From positions 1-64,000 of the forward strand of contig CAKSKB010000009.1 of the NCBI GenBank assembly GCA_934464705.1: 64,000 bases of DNA, in the 5' to 3' direction. Shown here piece after piece: positions 33,988 through 41,858 of the stretch. This stretch comes from an uncultured Clostridia bacterium. GTDB taxonomy: Bacteria; Bacillota; Clostridia; HGM11514. The notes beneath the pieces were generated by a model. The model was not told where the DNA came from and made no database searches. It was given only the letters and a program-made list of their open reading frames with translations. Within the stretch, counting starts at the first letter, position 1. Every line of letters starts with the position of its first letter. The position numbers and the translations under genes were made by a program.

Positions 33988-34351
33988 TATCGCTGCTCCT
34001 TTCCAAATAATCGGCTAACATACGGCGGGCTTTTTCAATTTCTTTAGGCGGAGTTTTTTCTGTTTTCTTTACAAAATGGTTAAGCAACAAAAATTTGTTT
34101 TTTAAAACATGAACAAATATCACTCTGTCCCTTGTCGGTCTTAATTCCCAAAACTCTGTTCCCACAAGCTTTTTTACCGCCGGCTCACCTATATATGTAC
34201 CGTATTGCTGCAAGAGTTCCACATATTCTGCAAATTTTTTAAGCCTCACACGGCACTCCTTGACAGTATGAGCCTTTTCATCCAATTTCATAACCCATTC
34301 TTCAGTTTCCGAGTAGCCGTTTTTGTCCTCATAAAATTCAACTTCAAACAT
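33980..34351 (-). CDS. higB: HigB-type (RelE/ParE superfamily) toxin
   Basis: A 123-residue protein of the phage Gp49/HigB family, ribosome-dependent mRNA interferases in the RelE superfamily. It has the expected FEVEFYEDKNGYSETEEWV start, the core KKLVGTEFWELRPTRDRVIFVHVLKNKFLLLNHFVKK (basic residues on adjacent strands) and the KTEKTPPKEIEKARRMLADY tail helix. Toxin-before-antitoxin order and the eight-nucleotide overlap support HigBA. Its own promoter and operator lie just upstream. Toxic activity is inferred from family and not shown. Confidence 0.87.
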   Translation of the reverse strand: MFEVEFYEDKNGYSETEEWVMKLDEKAHTVKECRVRLKKFAEYVELLQQYGTYIGEPAVKKLVGTEFWELRPTRDRVIFVHVLKNKFLLLNHFVKKTEKTPPKEIEKARRMLADYLERSSDNE

Positions 34352-34371
34352 GCAGTATTCCTCTCAATTAT

Positions 34372-34401
34372 ATTATATAACGAATTCGTTATATTTGTCA
34401 A
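34372..34401 (-). promoter_or_regulatory. higBA promoter with perfect 20-bp operator palindrome
   Basis: Minus strand: consensus TTGACA (34396-34401), 18-nt spacer, consensus TATAAT (34372-34377). A perfect 20-bp palindrome centred on GAATTC (34375-34394, half-site ATATAACGAA) fills the spacer and runs into the -10. This is the expected place for a HigA or HigBA autorepressor site. Confidence 0.8.
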
Positions 34402-34407
34402 CAATTA

Positions 34408-34980
34408 TTAACAAATTCTTTCGATTTTTCTCCAGAACACCTTTTCTTCGTTTTCCCAGGGTCTGAAATGCTCGTTCATAATTTTGCCCCATGCATTGTA
34501 CGGGGTATCGGTTGTGGTCAGGGAACCAACTGCTTCGCGGTCGATTTCCGTAGGTTCTTCGAGGTAAAACGCCATGAAATTGCCGAGAAGAAATATAACG
34601 CCGTACTTATCGCCGTCCCCCGGAAGCTCCTCCTGATACCTGTAATGATTAAAAACATAGCTCCCGATTTTATCGTCCTTAAGGTACATTATCTGAATAT
34701 AAGGCTCTTTGTCCGCAATTTTTCTTTCCCACTGCTCCTTGGACCGAGGCTTGGAAAAATGAAAAATTTCGCCCATTCTCATCCAGTGAGAGCCGTCCGG
34801 GAACTCCTTCATATTTTCGGATATTATGTCATCGGGATTTATATCGTCCCGCTCCGACTCAAAGTACATAAACGCCCTGTCCTCATAGGCGTAAACCGAG
34901 AGATGCGAAACGCCTTCGCATGCTTTCGGGGTAAGGTTTTTATCTGTAAACCACCCGAGATACATAAATCTTTTAATCAT
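34408..34980 (-). CDS. uncharacterised protein, possibly two mutarotase-like (ferredoxin-fold) halves
   Basis: 190 residues, no signal peptide. I do not recognise a named family with confidence. Each half has a similar plan: a strand with Tyr/Phe, an FMYFESE or FMAFYLEE strand, an acidic segment and a W-x-x-(I/M)-x-E-x-F block (HWMRMGEIFHF; AWGKIMNEHFRPW). That resembles L-rhamnose mutarotase and related alpha/beta-barrel dimers, so this may be an internal duplication. It overlaps the end of dusB by eight nucleotides and ends just before the higBA promoter. Confidence 0.55.
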   Translation of the reverse strand: MIKRFMYLGWFTDKNLTPKACEGVSHLSVYAYEDRAFMYFESERDDINPDDIISENMKEFPDGSHWMRMGEIFHFSKPRSKEQWERKIADKEPYIQIMYLKDDKIGSYVFNHYRYQEELPGDGDKYGVIFLLGNFMAFYLEEPTEIDREAVGSLTTTDTPYNAWGKIMNEHFRPWENEEKVFWRKIERIC

Positions 34981-35926
34981 TTTTACAACCGCCTTTCAGT
35001 ATTTTTTCCATTTCTTCATATGATTCAGCCGAGTTTATAAGATTCCTTGCCGCAGCGCCGCCCCGCATACCCTTTATATACCGGCTGACATGCTTTCTTG
35101 CCTCCAAAATCCCTGTATGCCGCCCCTTATCCTCAATAAGCATTTTGGTGTGAAGAAGCGCCGCATCAATGCGCATTTCCGGAGTAATTTCATCGGAATT
35201 TCCAAGAATTTCGGCGAAAATCCAGGGGTTCCCGAAAGCACCTCTGCCAATCATGACCGCAGCTGCGCCGGTTTCGTTCATGATTTCATCGAAGTCCGCC
35301 TTTGAAGAAACATCGCCGTTTGCAATAACCGGAATTTTAACGGTTTTCACAACATCCGCAATCACGCTCCAATCGGCGTGCCCCGAATACTGCTGAACCC
35401 TCGTTCTGCCGTGCACTGCTACTGCGTCCGCCCCGGAAAGTTCAAGAATTTTTGCAACCTCCGGTGCATTTACGCTGTCAAAACCGCTGCGGATTTTGAC
35501 CGTAACCGGGATTTTAACCGCATTTTTAACTTCTTCCGTAATCTCGCCGCAAAGCTTTGGATTTTTCAGAAGCGCACTGCCGTCGCCGTTATTCACGATT
35601 TTCGGTGCCGGACAGCCCATATTTATATCGACAATATCCGCACCGAATTCCTGTTCCATGCGCTTTGCCGCATCGGCTAAGCACTGCGGCTCGTGCCCGA
35701 AAATCTGCATTGCGATTTTGCCCTCGCCGTCATGCTTTGCCAGCGCTTTTGTCTTTTTATCGTCAAAGGAAAGCGCCTTTGCGCTTATCATTTCGGAATA
35801 CACAAGCCCTGCGCCGTATTTTTTGCAAATCAGCCTGAAGGTATGGTCGCACACCCCCGCCATCGGCGCAAGAAACACATTGTTTTCAAGCTCGACGCCG
35901 CCTATTTTTACACTCTTAACACTCAT
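34973..35926 (-). CDS. dusB: tRNA-dihydrouridine synthase (DusB type)
   Basis: An FMN enzyme that reduces specific uridines in the tRNA D-loop. The 317-residue protein has the TIM barrel with LAPMAGVCDHTFR, the catalytic Cys in INMGCPAPKIVNNGDGSAL, VTVKIRSGF, AVHGRTRVQQYSG, VIANGDV and MIGRGAFGNPW, and a C-terminal helical RNA-binding domain. The ATG at 35926 follows GGAG and overlaps the TPR gene by 11 nt; the open frame extends further but without support. DusB is the usual single Dus in Firmicutes. Confidence 0.93.
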   Translation of the reverse strand: MSVKSVKIGGVELENNVFLAPMAGVCDHTFRLICKKYGAGLVYSEMISAKALSFDDKKTKALAKHDGEGKIAMQIFGHEPQCLADAAKRMEQEFGADIVDINMGCPAPKIVNNGDGSALLKNPKLCGEITEEVKNAVKIPVTVKIRSGFDSVNAPEVAKILELSGADAVAVHGRTRVQQYSGHADWSVIADVVKTVKIPVIANGDVSSKADFDEIMNETGAAAVMIGRGAFGNPWIFAEILGNSDEITPEMRIDAALLHTKMLIEDKGRHTGILEARKHVSRYIKGMRGGAAARNLINSAESYEEMEKILKGGCKND

Positions 35927-36686
35927 TTTCAAGCTCCGACACAAGCGACGAAACATCGCTTTTTTTAATTCCCGACAGCGCATTTACCGTCATCGAATCC
36001 GCCATGCGCGCATACTTCAGCGCCTGCTCCCTGTCCCCGGCATCTTTGAGAACCTTCGCATAATGATAGTAATTCTCGGCAATCGGCTGTTTGGAATTGA
36101 CAGCTTTTTCAAGATATTCCCTCGCCTCGGAAAGATTTCCGCTTCTGTAAGCGCACTCCGCGATGTTATCCAGAATCACATTGTTATCATCGTTATACTC
36201 GTATGCACGGCGGCAAAAATCATACGCCTTATCAAGGTCGCCGCTCTCAATATACAAAAAACCGAGATTCGCATAAACCGCCGTGTTTTCCTCTTTCGCA
36301 AGAAGGCTTTCGTAAATCCCGATTGCCTCCGAAATATCGCCCCTCTGCCAGCTTATAAGCGCAAGCATCATGCGCGCACGGTTTTTATCGTCCTCCGTGA
36401 TTTTCGACAGCATAAATGTGCTGTTTATAATCGTTTCCGCCTCGGAAAGCCTTCCGACGCGAAGCAGAAGATACCCGTAATTAAGCGTATTCACCGCTTT
36501 GGGCTTTCGGTCATACGCCTTTTTGTAGTATTCCAGCGCACGCCCGCCGTCGCCCCGGACCAGCCAATACTGCCCCTTTATATTGTAATAGTTCATATAA
36601 TAATAGTATACCACCGCAGAAAGCGCGATGATGAGTATTGCCGAAATTGTGTACACAGTAAAACACCACCCAATATATTTTACCAC
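35916..36686 (-). CDS. membrane-anchored TPR protein
   Basis: 256 residues. One transmembrane helix at about residues 8-30 is followed by four to five tetratricopeptide repeats to the C-terminus (ALEYYKKAYDRKP, AIGIYESLLAKEEN, AYDFCRRAYEYNDDN, AREYLEKAVNSKQ, ALKYARMADS). It probably mediates protein contacts at the membrane; no partner can be named. It starts at GTG with a weak ribosome site. The gene overlaps dusB by 11 nt and heads the TPR-dusB-mutarotase-like run. Divergent from the AraC-type regulator. Confidence 0.8.
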   Translation of the reverse strand: MVKYIGWCFTVYTISAILIIALSAVVYYYYMNYYNIKGQYWLVRGDGGRALEYYKKAYDRKPKAVNTLNYGYLLLRVGRLSEAETIINSTFMLSKITEDDKNRARMMLALISWQRGDISEAIGIYESLLAKEENTAVYANLGFLYIESGDLDKAYDFCRRAYEYNDDNNVILDNIAECAYRSGNLSEAREYLEKAVNSKQPIAENYYHYAKVLKDAGDREQALKYARMADSMTVNALSGIKKSDVSSLVSELENEC

Positions 36687-36764
36687 AAATTCACCGTTCT
36701 TTCAACAAAAAACTTGAAAAAAAGAAAAAAATATGTTAAAATAATATGCGGAGGTGACGAAATA

Positions 36765-37613
36765 ATGAATTACAAATTCAAAGCTCATACCGACTTTCGG
36801 GCGGACGGAAGCGCCGTAAAATGCTTTATTACGGATGATTACATTCCGAACTGCGTATATGTTCACGAGGGTCCGAGCGCCAACTGCAAGCTGCACCGCC
36901 ACCCGAACATCGAGCTGAAATATGTTTTTGAAGGCACAATGCGTGTGACGGTCGGGGAGCACACGATTGACGCAAAGCCCGGTGACCTGATTGTCGTAAA
37001 AGCCAACACCTACCACGGATTTGTTAAGGGGAAAAGCACCGTAAAATACTGCACGGTCGTGTTCAACACGGACTATATTTCAAACTTTGTCACATCGCCC
37101 GAACCTCTGGATTTTGTTCATCTTGTGCAGGGCGACGAGGTGGCGGACCGTGTTTTCAAGACCATTGTGAAGGAATATTTCGAGCGCCCGATAATGTATA
37201 ATCAGAATGCCGACGCTCTTTTCCGCGAACTGGTGATACACCTTGTGAGGAACTATCTCAAAACCCCGTTTGAATACTCGCCCGTAACGCTGCATGGCGG
37301 AATCGCAAATGCGGTGAACGAGTTTTTGGCGCACAACTTCAACAAAAAGCTGACCATAGAAACGATTGCCGACACGATGGGCTTTAACCGCCACTACATG
37401 ATGAGGGCATTCAAAAAGGAAACCGGCATGACGATTGCCCAGCAGCTGAAAGAAATAAGGCTTAGCCGTGCGGCGGACCTTATGCGCAACACCCAAAAGC
37501 CGATTCCGGAGGTTGCGCAGCTGACGGGATTTGAGTCGCAAAGCCACTTTTCAAGGGAATTCAAAGAGGAACTCGGCGAAACCCCGGCAGATTACAGAAA
37601 AAAATACAGATAA
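36765..37613 (+). CDS. AraC-family transcriptional regulator
   Basis: 282 residues. The N-terminal cupin (about 20-120: HRHPNIELKYVFEGTMRV, KPGDLIVVKANTYHGF) is a sugar or ligand sensor. The C-terminal AraC DNA-binding domain (about 180-282) has two helix-turn-helix motifs (LTIETIADTMGFNRHYMMRAFKK and IPEVAQLTGFESQSHFSREFKE) and ends in PADYRKKYR. The true start is ATG 36765 after GGAGGTG, although the frame stays open far upstream on the antisense of dusB and the TPR gene. No sugar-use operon adjoins, so the target is unknown. Confidence 0.9.
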   Translation: MNYKFKAHTDFRADGSAVKCFITDDYIPNCVYVHEGPSANCKLHRHPNIELKYVFEGTMRVTVGEHTIDAKPGDLIVVKANTYHGFVKGKSTVKYCTVVFNTDYISNFVTSPEPLDFVHLVQGDEVADRVFKTIVKEYFERPIMYNQNADALFRELVIHLVRNYLKTPFEYSPVTLHGGIANAVNEFLAHNFNKKLTIETIADTMGFNRHYMMRAFKKETGMTIAQQLKEIRLSRAADLMRNTQKPIPEVAQLTGFESQSHFSREFKEELGETPADYRKKYR

Positions 37614-37616
37614 CGA

Positions 37617-37651
37617 AAAAGCTGAAGCAAAACGGTTTTGCTTCAGCTTTT
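37617..37651. terminator. bidirectional terminator between araC-type and SLH genes
   Basis: A perfect 16-bp stem (AAAAGCTGAAGCAAAA / TTTTGCTTCAGCTTTT) with a 3-nt loop, directly after the regulator and 57 nt beyond the SLH gene stop. Confidence 0.85.
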
Positions 37652-37708
37652 CTAATTCGGTATCAAATTGCTTTATGCGGTCTGTGCATTTTAATGCAGT
37701 CCTCCGCA

Positions 37709-39982
37709 CTATTCGCTGATTATTACCCTAATCCTTCCGCCCTCGGAGGGAGAAGCGTCATAATAAGCCCTGATATTAAGCTTGGTATCGAGAACCTCCG
37801 AAATATCCACCTGCATATAATCGCCGCTTGCGTTCTTCTTATATGCGGTTGCGGACTCATCAATCTCATACTTCACGCTGTCGAAACTGATGAGGTACTC
37901 ACGGGTTATATCCTTAACGGATTTCACCGCAAAGAGTGCGTCGGCGTTCATAACCGCAGCCGCACCGCCGCCCGAAATTACGGCAGCAAACCTTGCGCCG
38001 ATGCCGGTCGAGAGCGTTTCCGGAGCAAGAAGGCACAGCTTTGAGGTCTGGTTCCATGTGCCGGTTTTCGAGCCTATGCGGTAGCCGAACACGCCTGTTC
38101 CGTTATTGATTTTCGGCGAAGATGTGACGATACCGTACTCATACATATCGCCCGTTACATCCTTCAGGAAGAGCGTTGTTATCTCGTCTGCGGAGTTCTT
38201 TTCATAATAGAGCACATCGCCGGAATCGATTTTCTTGCCGTCCAGTCTTTGAACATAAATTCTCTTGTAAAGCGTGTAGCCGTCCGGGTCATCGGAAGCG
38301 ACATCGAGGATTTTTGCGTCCGCCGAGATATTATAAGAACCGAGTTTAAGCGATTTTGCGTCAACCTTGCCGCTTACCGATGAATTATTATTCACGCTCG
38401 TTACCGCGCCCACGCCCGAATCGAATGCGATTTTAACAATCTTGTTTTTCATGGCGGAGCAGTCTTTTTTTACGGTATATGCAGCCCTTTCGCCGTCCGC
38501 CGAAACGATTGAAGCAGTGTAAACGGTTTCGGTCGTGCCGTCATCGTTGAGGTCCTGCTCGGTCACGGACGAATCCACAAGGTAGCCGTAAACCGCAGAC
38601 GCAGCGGTTTCGGGCGAAGCAACGCCTGCAACCTCGCCGTTTTTGCCCAAAAGGAGGGTTACGGTATCCCCGAGGCGGCAGCTGCCGCTCGACGAGAGCG
38701 CATTGTATGCCGCTGCGGACTCAATATTATATGTCGTGCCGGAAACAGTTACCGAAGTCGGCGTATCACGGTTAGGCGACGCACTTTCGTAAATACCGGT
38801 CACTTTTTTGCTGTATGCGAAAATCATGTTAAGCTCACCCGAATAGTACGCAATATCGTTGGTTTCGAGAGCCGAAGCATCGGAGCTTGAGCTGTCACGC
38901 ATGATTTTTATTCCCGAAAGCGAGGAAACGCCGAGCGAATCGTACCATGCTGCGCCCCTATCCACACGGACAGGGCCTTCCATATCGTTTGTGGTAACCG
39001 AAATATAGTCAATTTTTCCTGCTTTATCACGCTTAACATACATAACATCGCCGATTGAAAGCTTGGCTTTTGCTGCGCTGTAGGTTGTTTTCTGCGAATC
39101 GAGATATGTCACCGTGTCGCCCGAAAGGCTGACCTGCGAAAGATTTCCGTTATCGTAAGCGACAACGGCGTCGCCGAGGACGGAGTAAACAACATATTTT
39201 TCGCCCTGCCCGCTTTCGCTGTCAGACACGAAATACGCAGCCTTACCGCTTTTATTGATAAAAAGCGTGCCCTCGCAGCCTATTGCAAGCCCCGAAAAAT
39301 TATCCGCAAGCTTATATGTTTTATCCGTGGTGAGAATCGTGTTATCGTCATCATTCACGGACACGATTTCGGCATCGTCGGCGAGGGTCCACTCGAATGT
39401 TGTGATGTACTCCGCATTGCCGCCCTTCGCCTTAAGCCCCAAAAGATTATACGCAAGGTTGGCGACATCACGCCTTGTAAGCGCCTCGCCTTTAACCCTC
39501 GAAACGTTTTTTGTAAGCTCTATATTTTCGGCAAGCCCTATCTGACCCGAAGGCCATGACGAGCCGAAATCCTCCGCGCCGTACCCTAAAAGCCGCAGGA
39601 GAATTGTAAGCCCTTCCTCGTAAGTTACGGTCTGCGAAGGGCGGAAGGTACCGTCCGGGTACCCCGAAACAATGCTGTTTGCGAGGGCAACCTTGATATA
39701 CGGCGCCGCCCAGTTTTTATAATTAACATCCGGGAAAGGCGAAACGGAAAGCCCCGCCGGAACGGAGTTTCGGAAGGCCGACGCCGCAACCGCAGCCTTG
39801 GTAAACTCCGCCCTTGTTACGGTATCGTCAAGGCGGAAATTCCCGTCGCCGTCGCCCTGCATGATTTCAAGCTCGCTTAGAATTCCGAGCATTCCGCTTT
39901 CTTCGGCGAATGCAGTGTTCGGCGTCAGAGCCGTCAGCACGCACATTGCCGCAAGAAGTATGCTTATAATTTTATTTTTCAT
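37709..39982 (-). CDS. SLH-domain surface protein
   Basis: 757 residues. The signal peptide is at 1-28 (cleavage near AFAEE). At least two SLH domains follow directly (about 30-190: EIMQGDGDGNFRLDDTVTRAEFTKA, FPDVNYKNWAAPYIKVALANSIVSGYPDGTFRP). The remaining 560 residues are beta-rich repeats with short YxxxxV strands and no catalytic motif that I recognise. The SLH part binds wall-linked polymer, so the C-terminus faces out; an S-layer or structural role is likely. ATG follows GAGGTGATCAAC, 13 nt after the ABC permease stop, so it is the last gene of the MacA-ABC-permease operon. Confidence 0.85.
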   Translation of the reverse strand: MKNKIISILLAAMCVLTALTPNTAFAEESGMLGILSELEIMQGDGDGNFRLDDTVTRAEFTKAAVAASAFRNSVPAGLSVSPFPDVNYKNWAAPYIKVALANSIVSGYPDGTFRPSQTVTYEEGLTILLRLLGYGAEDFGSSWPSGQIGLAENIELTKNVSRVKGEALTRRDVANLAYNLLGLKAKGGNAEYITTFEWTLADDAEIVSVNDDDNTILTTDKTYKLADNFSGLAIGCEGTLFINKSGKAAYFVSDSESGQGEKYVVYSVLGDAVVAYDNGNLSQVSLSGDTVTYLDSQKTTYSAAKAKLSIGDVMYVKRDKAGKIDYISVTTNDMEGPVRVDRGAAWYDSLGVSSLSGIKIMRDSSSSDASALETNDIAYYSGELNMIFAYSKKVTGIYESASPNRDTPTSVTVSGTTYNIESAAAYNALSSSGSCRLGDTVTLLLGKNGEVAGVASPETAASAVYGYLVDSSVTEQDLNDDGTTETVYTASIVSADGERAAYTVKKDCSAMKNKIVKIAFDSGVGAVTSVNNNSSVSGKVDAKSLKLGSYNISADAKILDVASDDPDGYTLYKRIYVQRLDGKKIDSGDVLYYEKNSADEITTLFLKDVTGDMYEYGIVTSSPKINNGTGVFGYRIGSKTGTWNQTSKLCLLAPETLSTGIGARFAAVISGGGAAAVMNADALFAVKSVKDITREYLISFDSVKYEIDESATAYKKNASGDYMQVDISEVLDTKLNIRAYYDASPSEGGRIRVIISE

Positions 39983-39995
39983 GTTGATCACCTCA

Positions 39996-41165
39996 TCAGT
40001 CATATCTTAGTGCGTCAATAGGATTGAGCGCCGCCGCCTTTTTCGCCGGAAAATATCCGAACGCAATCCCGATAAACGCCGAGAACGAAAACGCCAAAAG
40101 CATTGCCGGCGCCGACAGCGCAACCTTTGTAAACAGTCCGCAAAGCTCGGTTAAGCCTATCCCTGCAAGAACGCCCAAAACTCCGCCGATTGCGCTTGTG
40201 GTGATCGCCTCGACCACAAACTGGCTCTTTATGTCCCAGGGCGTTGCGCCGAGGGATTTTCGTATGCCTATTTCCCTCGTCCTCTCCGTTACCGACACCA
40301 GCATGATATTCATAATGCCTATTCCGCCGACCAGCAGCGAAATCCCGGCGATACCGGCAAGCATAATGCTCATCATTCCCGTAATTTCGTTGAGAGAATC
40401 GAGAATGTCCCTGGTATTGACGACATTGTGATAATCGGTGCTTCCGAAAAGGTCGTAAAAATACTTGTTTATGATGTTTTCGGCTTCGGTTGTCGCCTCG
40501 GCAGACACTGCGGTTATCACATAGGTGCTCGCATTTTTCGTATTTGACATTTTCAGCGCAATTGTATAAGGAATGTATATTGTGTCGTCGGAGGAGCCTT
40601 CCTCACCGTCAGCCTTTTCCTCAAGCACACCGACAATTTTGAACGATGTGCCGTTAATTCTTATACTTTTGCCCATATAATCTTCGCCGCCGAAAAGCGA
40701 CTTTGTGATGTAAGTTCCGACAACGCAGTTCGGGAGCCTGTCGGATATGTCCGTATAGCAAAGGAACCTTCCCTCGCTGATTTTGAGATTGCGCATCGCG
40801 CGATATTCTTCGCTTACGCCCGTTGCCGAGGTTGTAATATCTTCGTTCCCCGCTTTGACCTTTCCCGAAATGCTGACACTCGGCGAAATTCCCGAAATAA
40901 CATCGGCATTATCGTCCGCCAGGGCGAGCATATCGCCGGTGCTTACCGTGCGGTTTCCGCCTCTGCCGGTTATCATCACCTGCAGAAGGTTGCTGCCCAT
41001 GGACTCAAACTGGTCGTTAATCTCTTTTGTCACGCCGTTTACAATGCTCACCAAAACGATAACCGACGCAACGCCGATAATTATGCCGAGCATGGTGAGA
41101 AAGGAACGCATTTTGCTTGTTGAAAGGCTCTTTACAGCCATTTTGAAAGCCTGGCTTAAATTCAC
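39996..41165 (-). CDS. ABC transporter permease, MacB/FtsX type
   Basis: 389 residues. A membrane helix at about 20-42 (FLTMLGIIIGVASVIVLVSI) is followed by a MacB-type extracytoplasmic domain (about 45-265) and three C-terminal helices with GGIGIMNIMLVSVTERTREIGIRKSLGA and PAKKAAALNPIDALRYD, the FtsX signature. MacB-type complexes do not span the lipid bilayer by classical channel; they drive adaptor-mediated extrusion. It starts at GTG, overlapping the ATPase stop by GTGA. Confidence 0.92.
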   Translation of the reverse strand: MNLSQAFKMAVKSLSTSKMRSFLTMLGIIIGVASVIVLVSIVNGVTKEINDQFESMGSNLLQVMITGRGGNRTVSTGDMLALADDNADVISGISPSVSISGKVKAGNEDITTSATGVSEEYRAMRNLKISEGRFLCYTDISDRLPNCVVGTYITKSLFGGEDYMGKSIRINGTSFKIVGVLEEKADGEEGSSDDTIYIPYTIALKMSNTKNASTYVITAVSAEATTEAENIINKYFYDLFGSTDYHNVVNTRDILDSLNEITGMMSIMLAGIAGISLLVGGIGIMNIMLVSVTERTREIGIRKSLGATPWDIKSQFVVEAITTSAIGGVLGVLAGIGLTELCGLFTKVALSAPAMLLAFSFSAFIGIAFGYFPAKKAAALNPIDALRYD

Positions 41166-41845
41166 AGCTCCTCTCTCCTTTCGTCCGAGATAATGTGCCC
41201 GTCCTGAATTCTTACAACCCTCGGAATTTGCGCCGCAATGCCGTTGTCGTGGGTAATGAGGACGATTGTCGTACCGTCCTTGTGCAGCTTTTTGAGGAAC
41301 TCGAGCACATCGTGCCCGGTTTTTGAATCGAGAGCACCGGTGGGTTCGTCCGCCAAAATCACGGGCGGATTGCCCGCAAGCGCCCTTGCAATCGACACCC
41401 TCTGCTGCTGACCGCCCGAAAGCTGGGACGGATACTTTTTATATCTGTCCGCAAGCCCCACCCTGTCCAAGGCTTCAAGCGCCAGCCGCCGCCTTTCCTC
41501 CGCCGAAACACGGCGGTAAATAAGCGGAAGCTCCACATTTTCAAGAATGTTCATCTTCGGGATAAGATTGTACTGCTGAAATATAAATCCAAGCTCACGG
41601 TTCCTGACATGGGCAAGCTCCTTTTCGGTCATTGTGCTGACATCGGTTCCGTTGAGGGTATATGTTCCGCTCGTTGGAATATCCAGGCACCCGATTATAT
41701 TCATGCAGGTTGATTTGCCCGACCCCGACGACCCGACAATCGCAACGAACTCATTTTCGCTCACATGCAGCGAAATGCCGTCAAGCGCGCGGATTTCGGA
41801 GTCGCCGTCACCGTAAATTTTGTAAATATCCTTAAGGTCAATCAT
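41162..41845 (-). CDS. ABC transporter ATP-binding protein, MacB/LolD type
   Basis: 227 residues. Walker A GSSGSGKST (about 39-47), Q-loop FQQYNLIPKM, signature LSGGQQQRVSIARAL, Walker B VILADEPTGALDS and H-loop THD are intact. It energises the FtsX-type permease encoded next. The start is ATG 41845 after GGGGG, 13 nt from the end of the adaptor gene; the longer open frame would overlap the adaptor's glycine-rich tail. Such tripartite sets in Firmicutes export peptides, antibiotics or lipids. Confidence 0.93.
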   Translation of the reverse strand: MIDLKDIYKIYGDGDSEIRALDGISLHVSENEFVAIVGSSGSGKSTCMNIIGCLDIPTSGTYTLNGTDVSTMTEKELAHVRNRELGFIFQQYNLIPKMNILENVELPLIYRRVSAEERRRLALEALDRVGLADRYKKYPSQLSGGQQQRVSIARALAGNPPVILADEPTGALDSKTGHDVLEFLKKLHKDGTTIVLITHDNGIAAQIPRVVRIQDGHIISDERREEL

Positions 41846-41858
41846 TTTTTGACCCCCT

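Noticed and set aside
35496..36764. A 423-codon upstream extension of the AraC-family gene.
   Set aside because: It runs antisense through dusB and the TPR gene; GGAGGTG and ATG at 36765 give a normal AraC length.
37709..39982. An OmpM-like outer-membrane protein, implying a diderm Firmicute.
   Set aside because: SLH domains are N-terminal, but the rest lacks a beta-barrel pattern and a C-terminal aromatic residue; no LPS or Bam genes are present.
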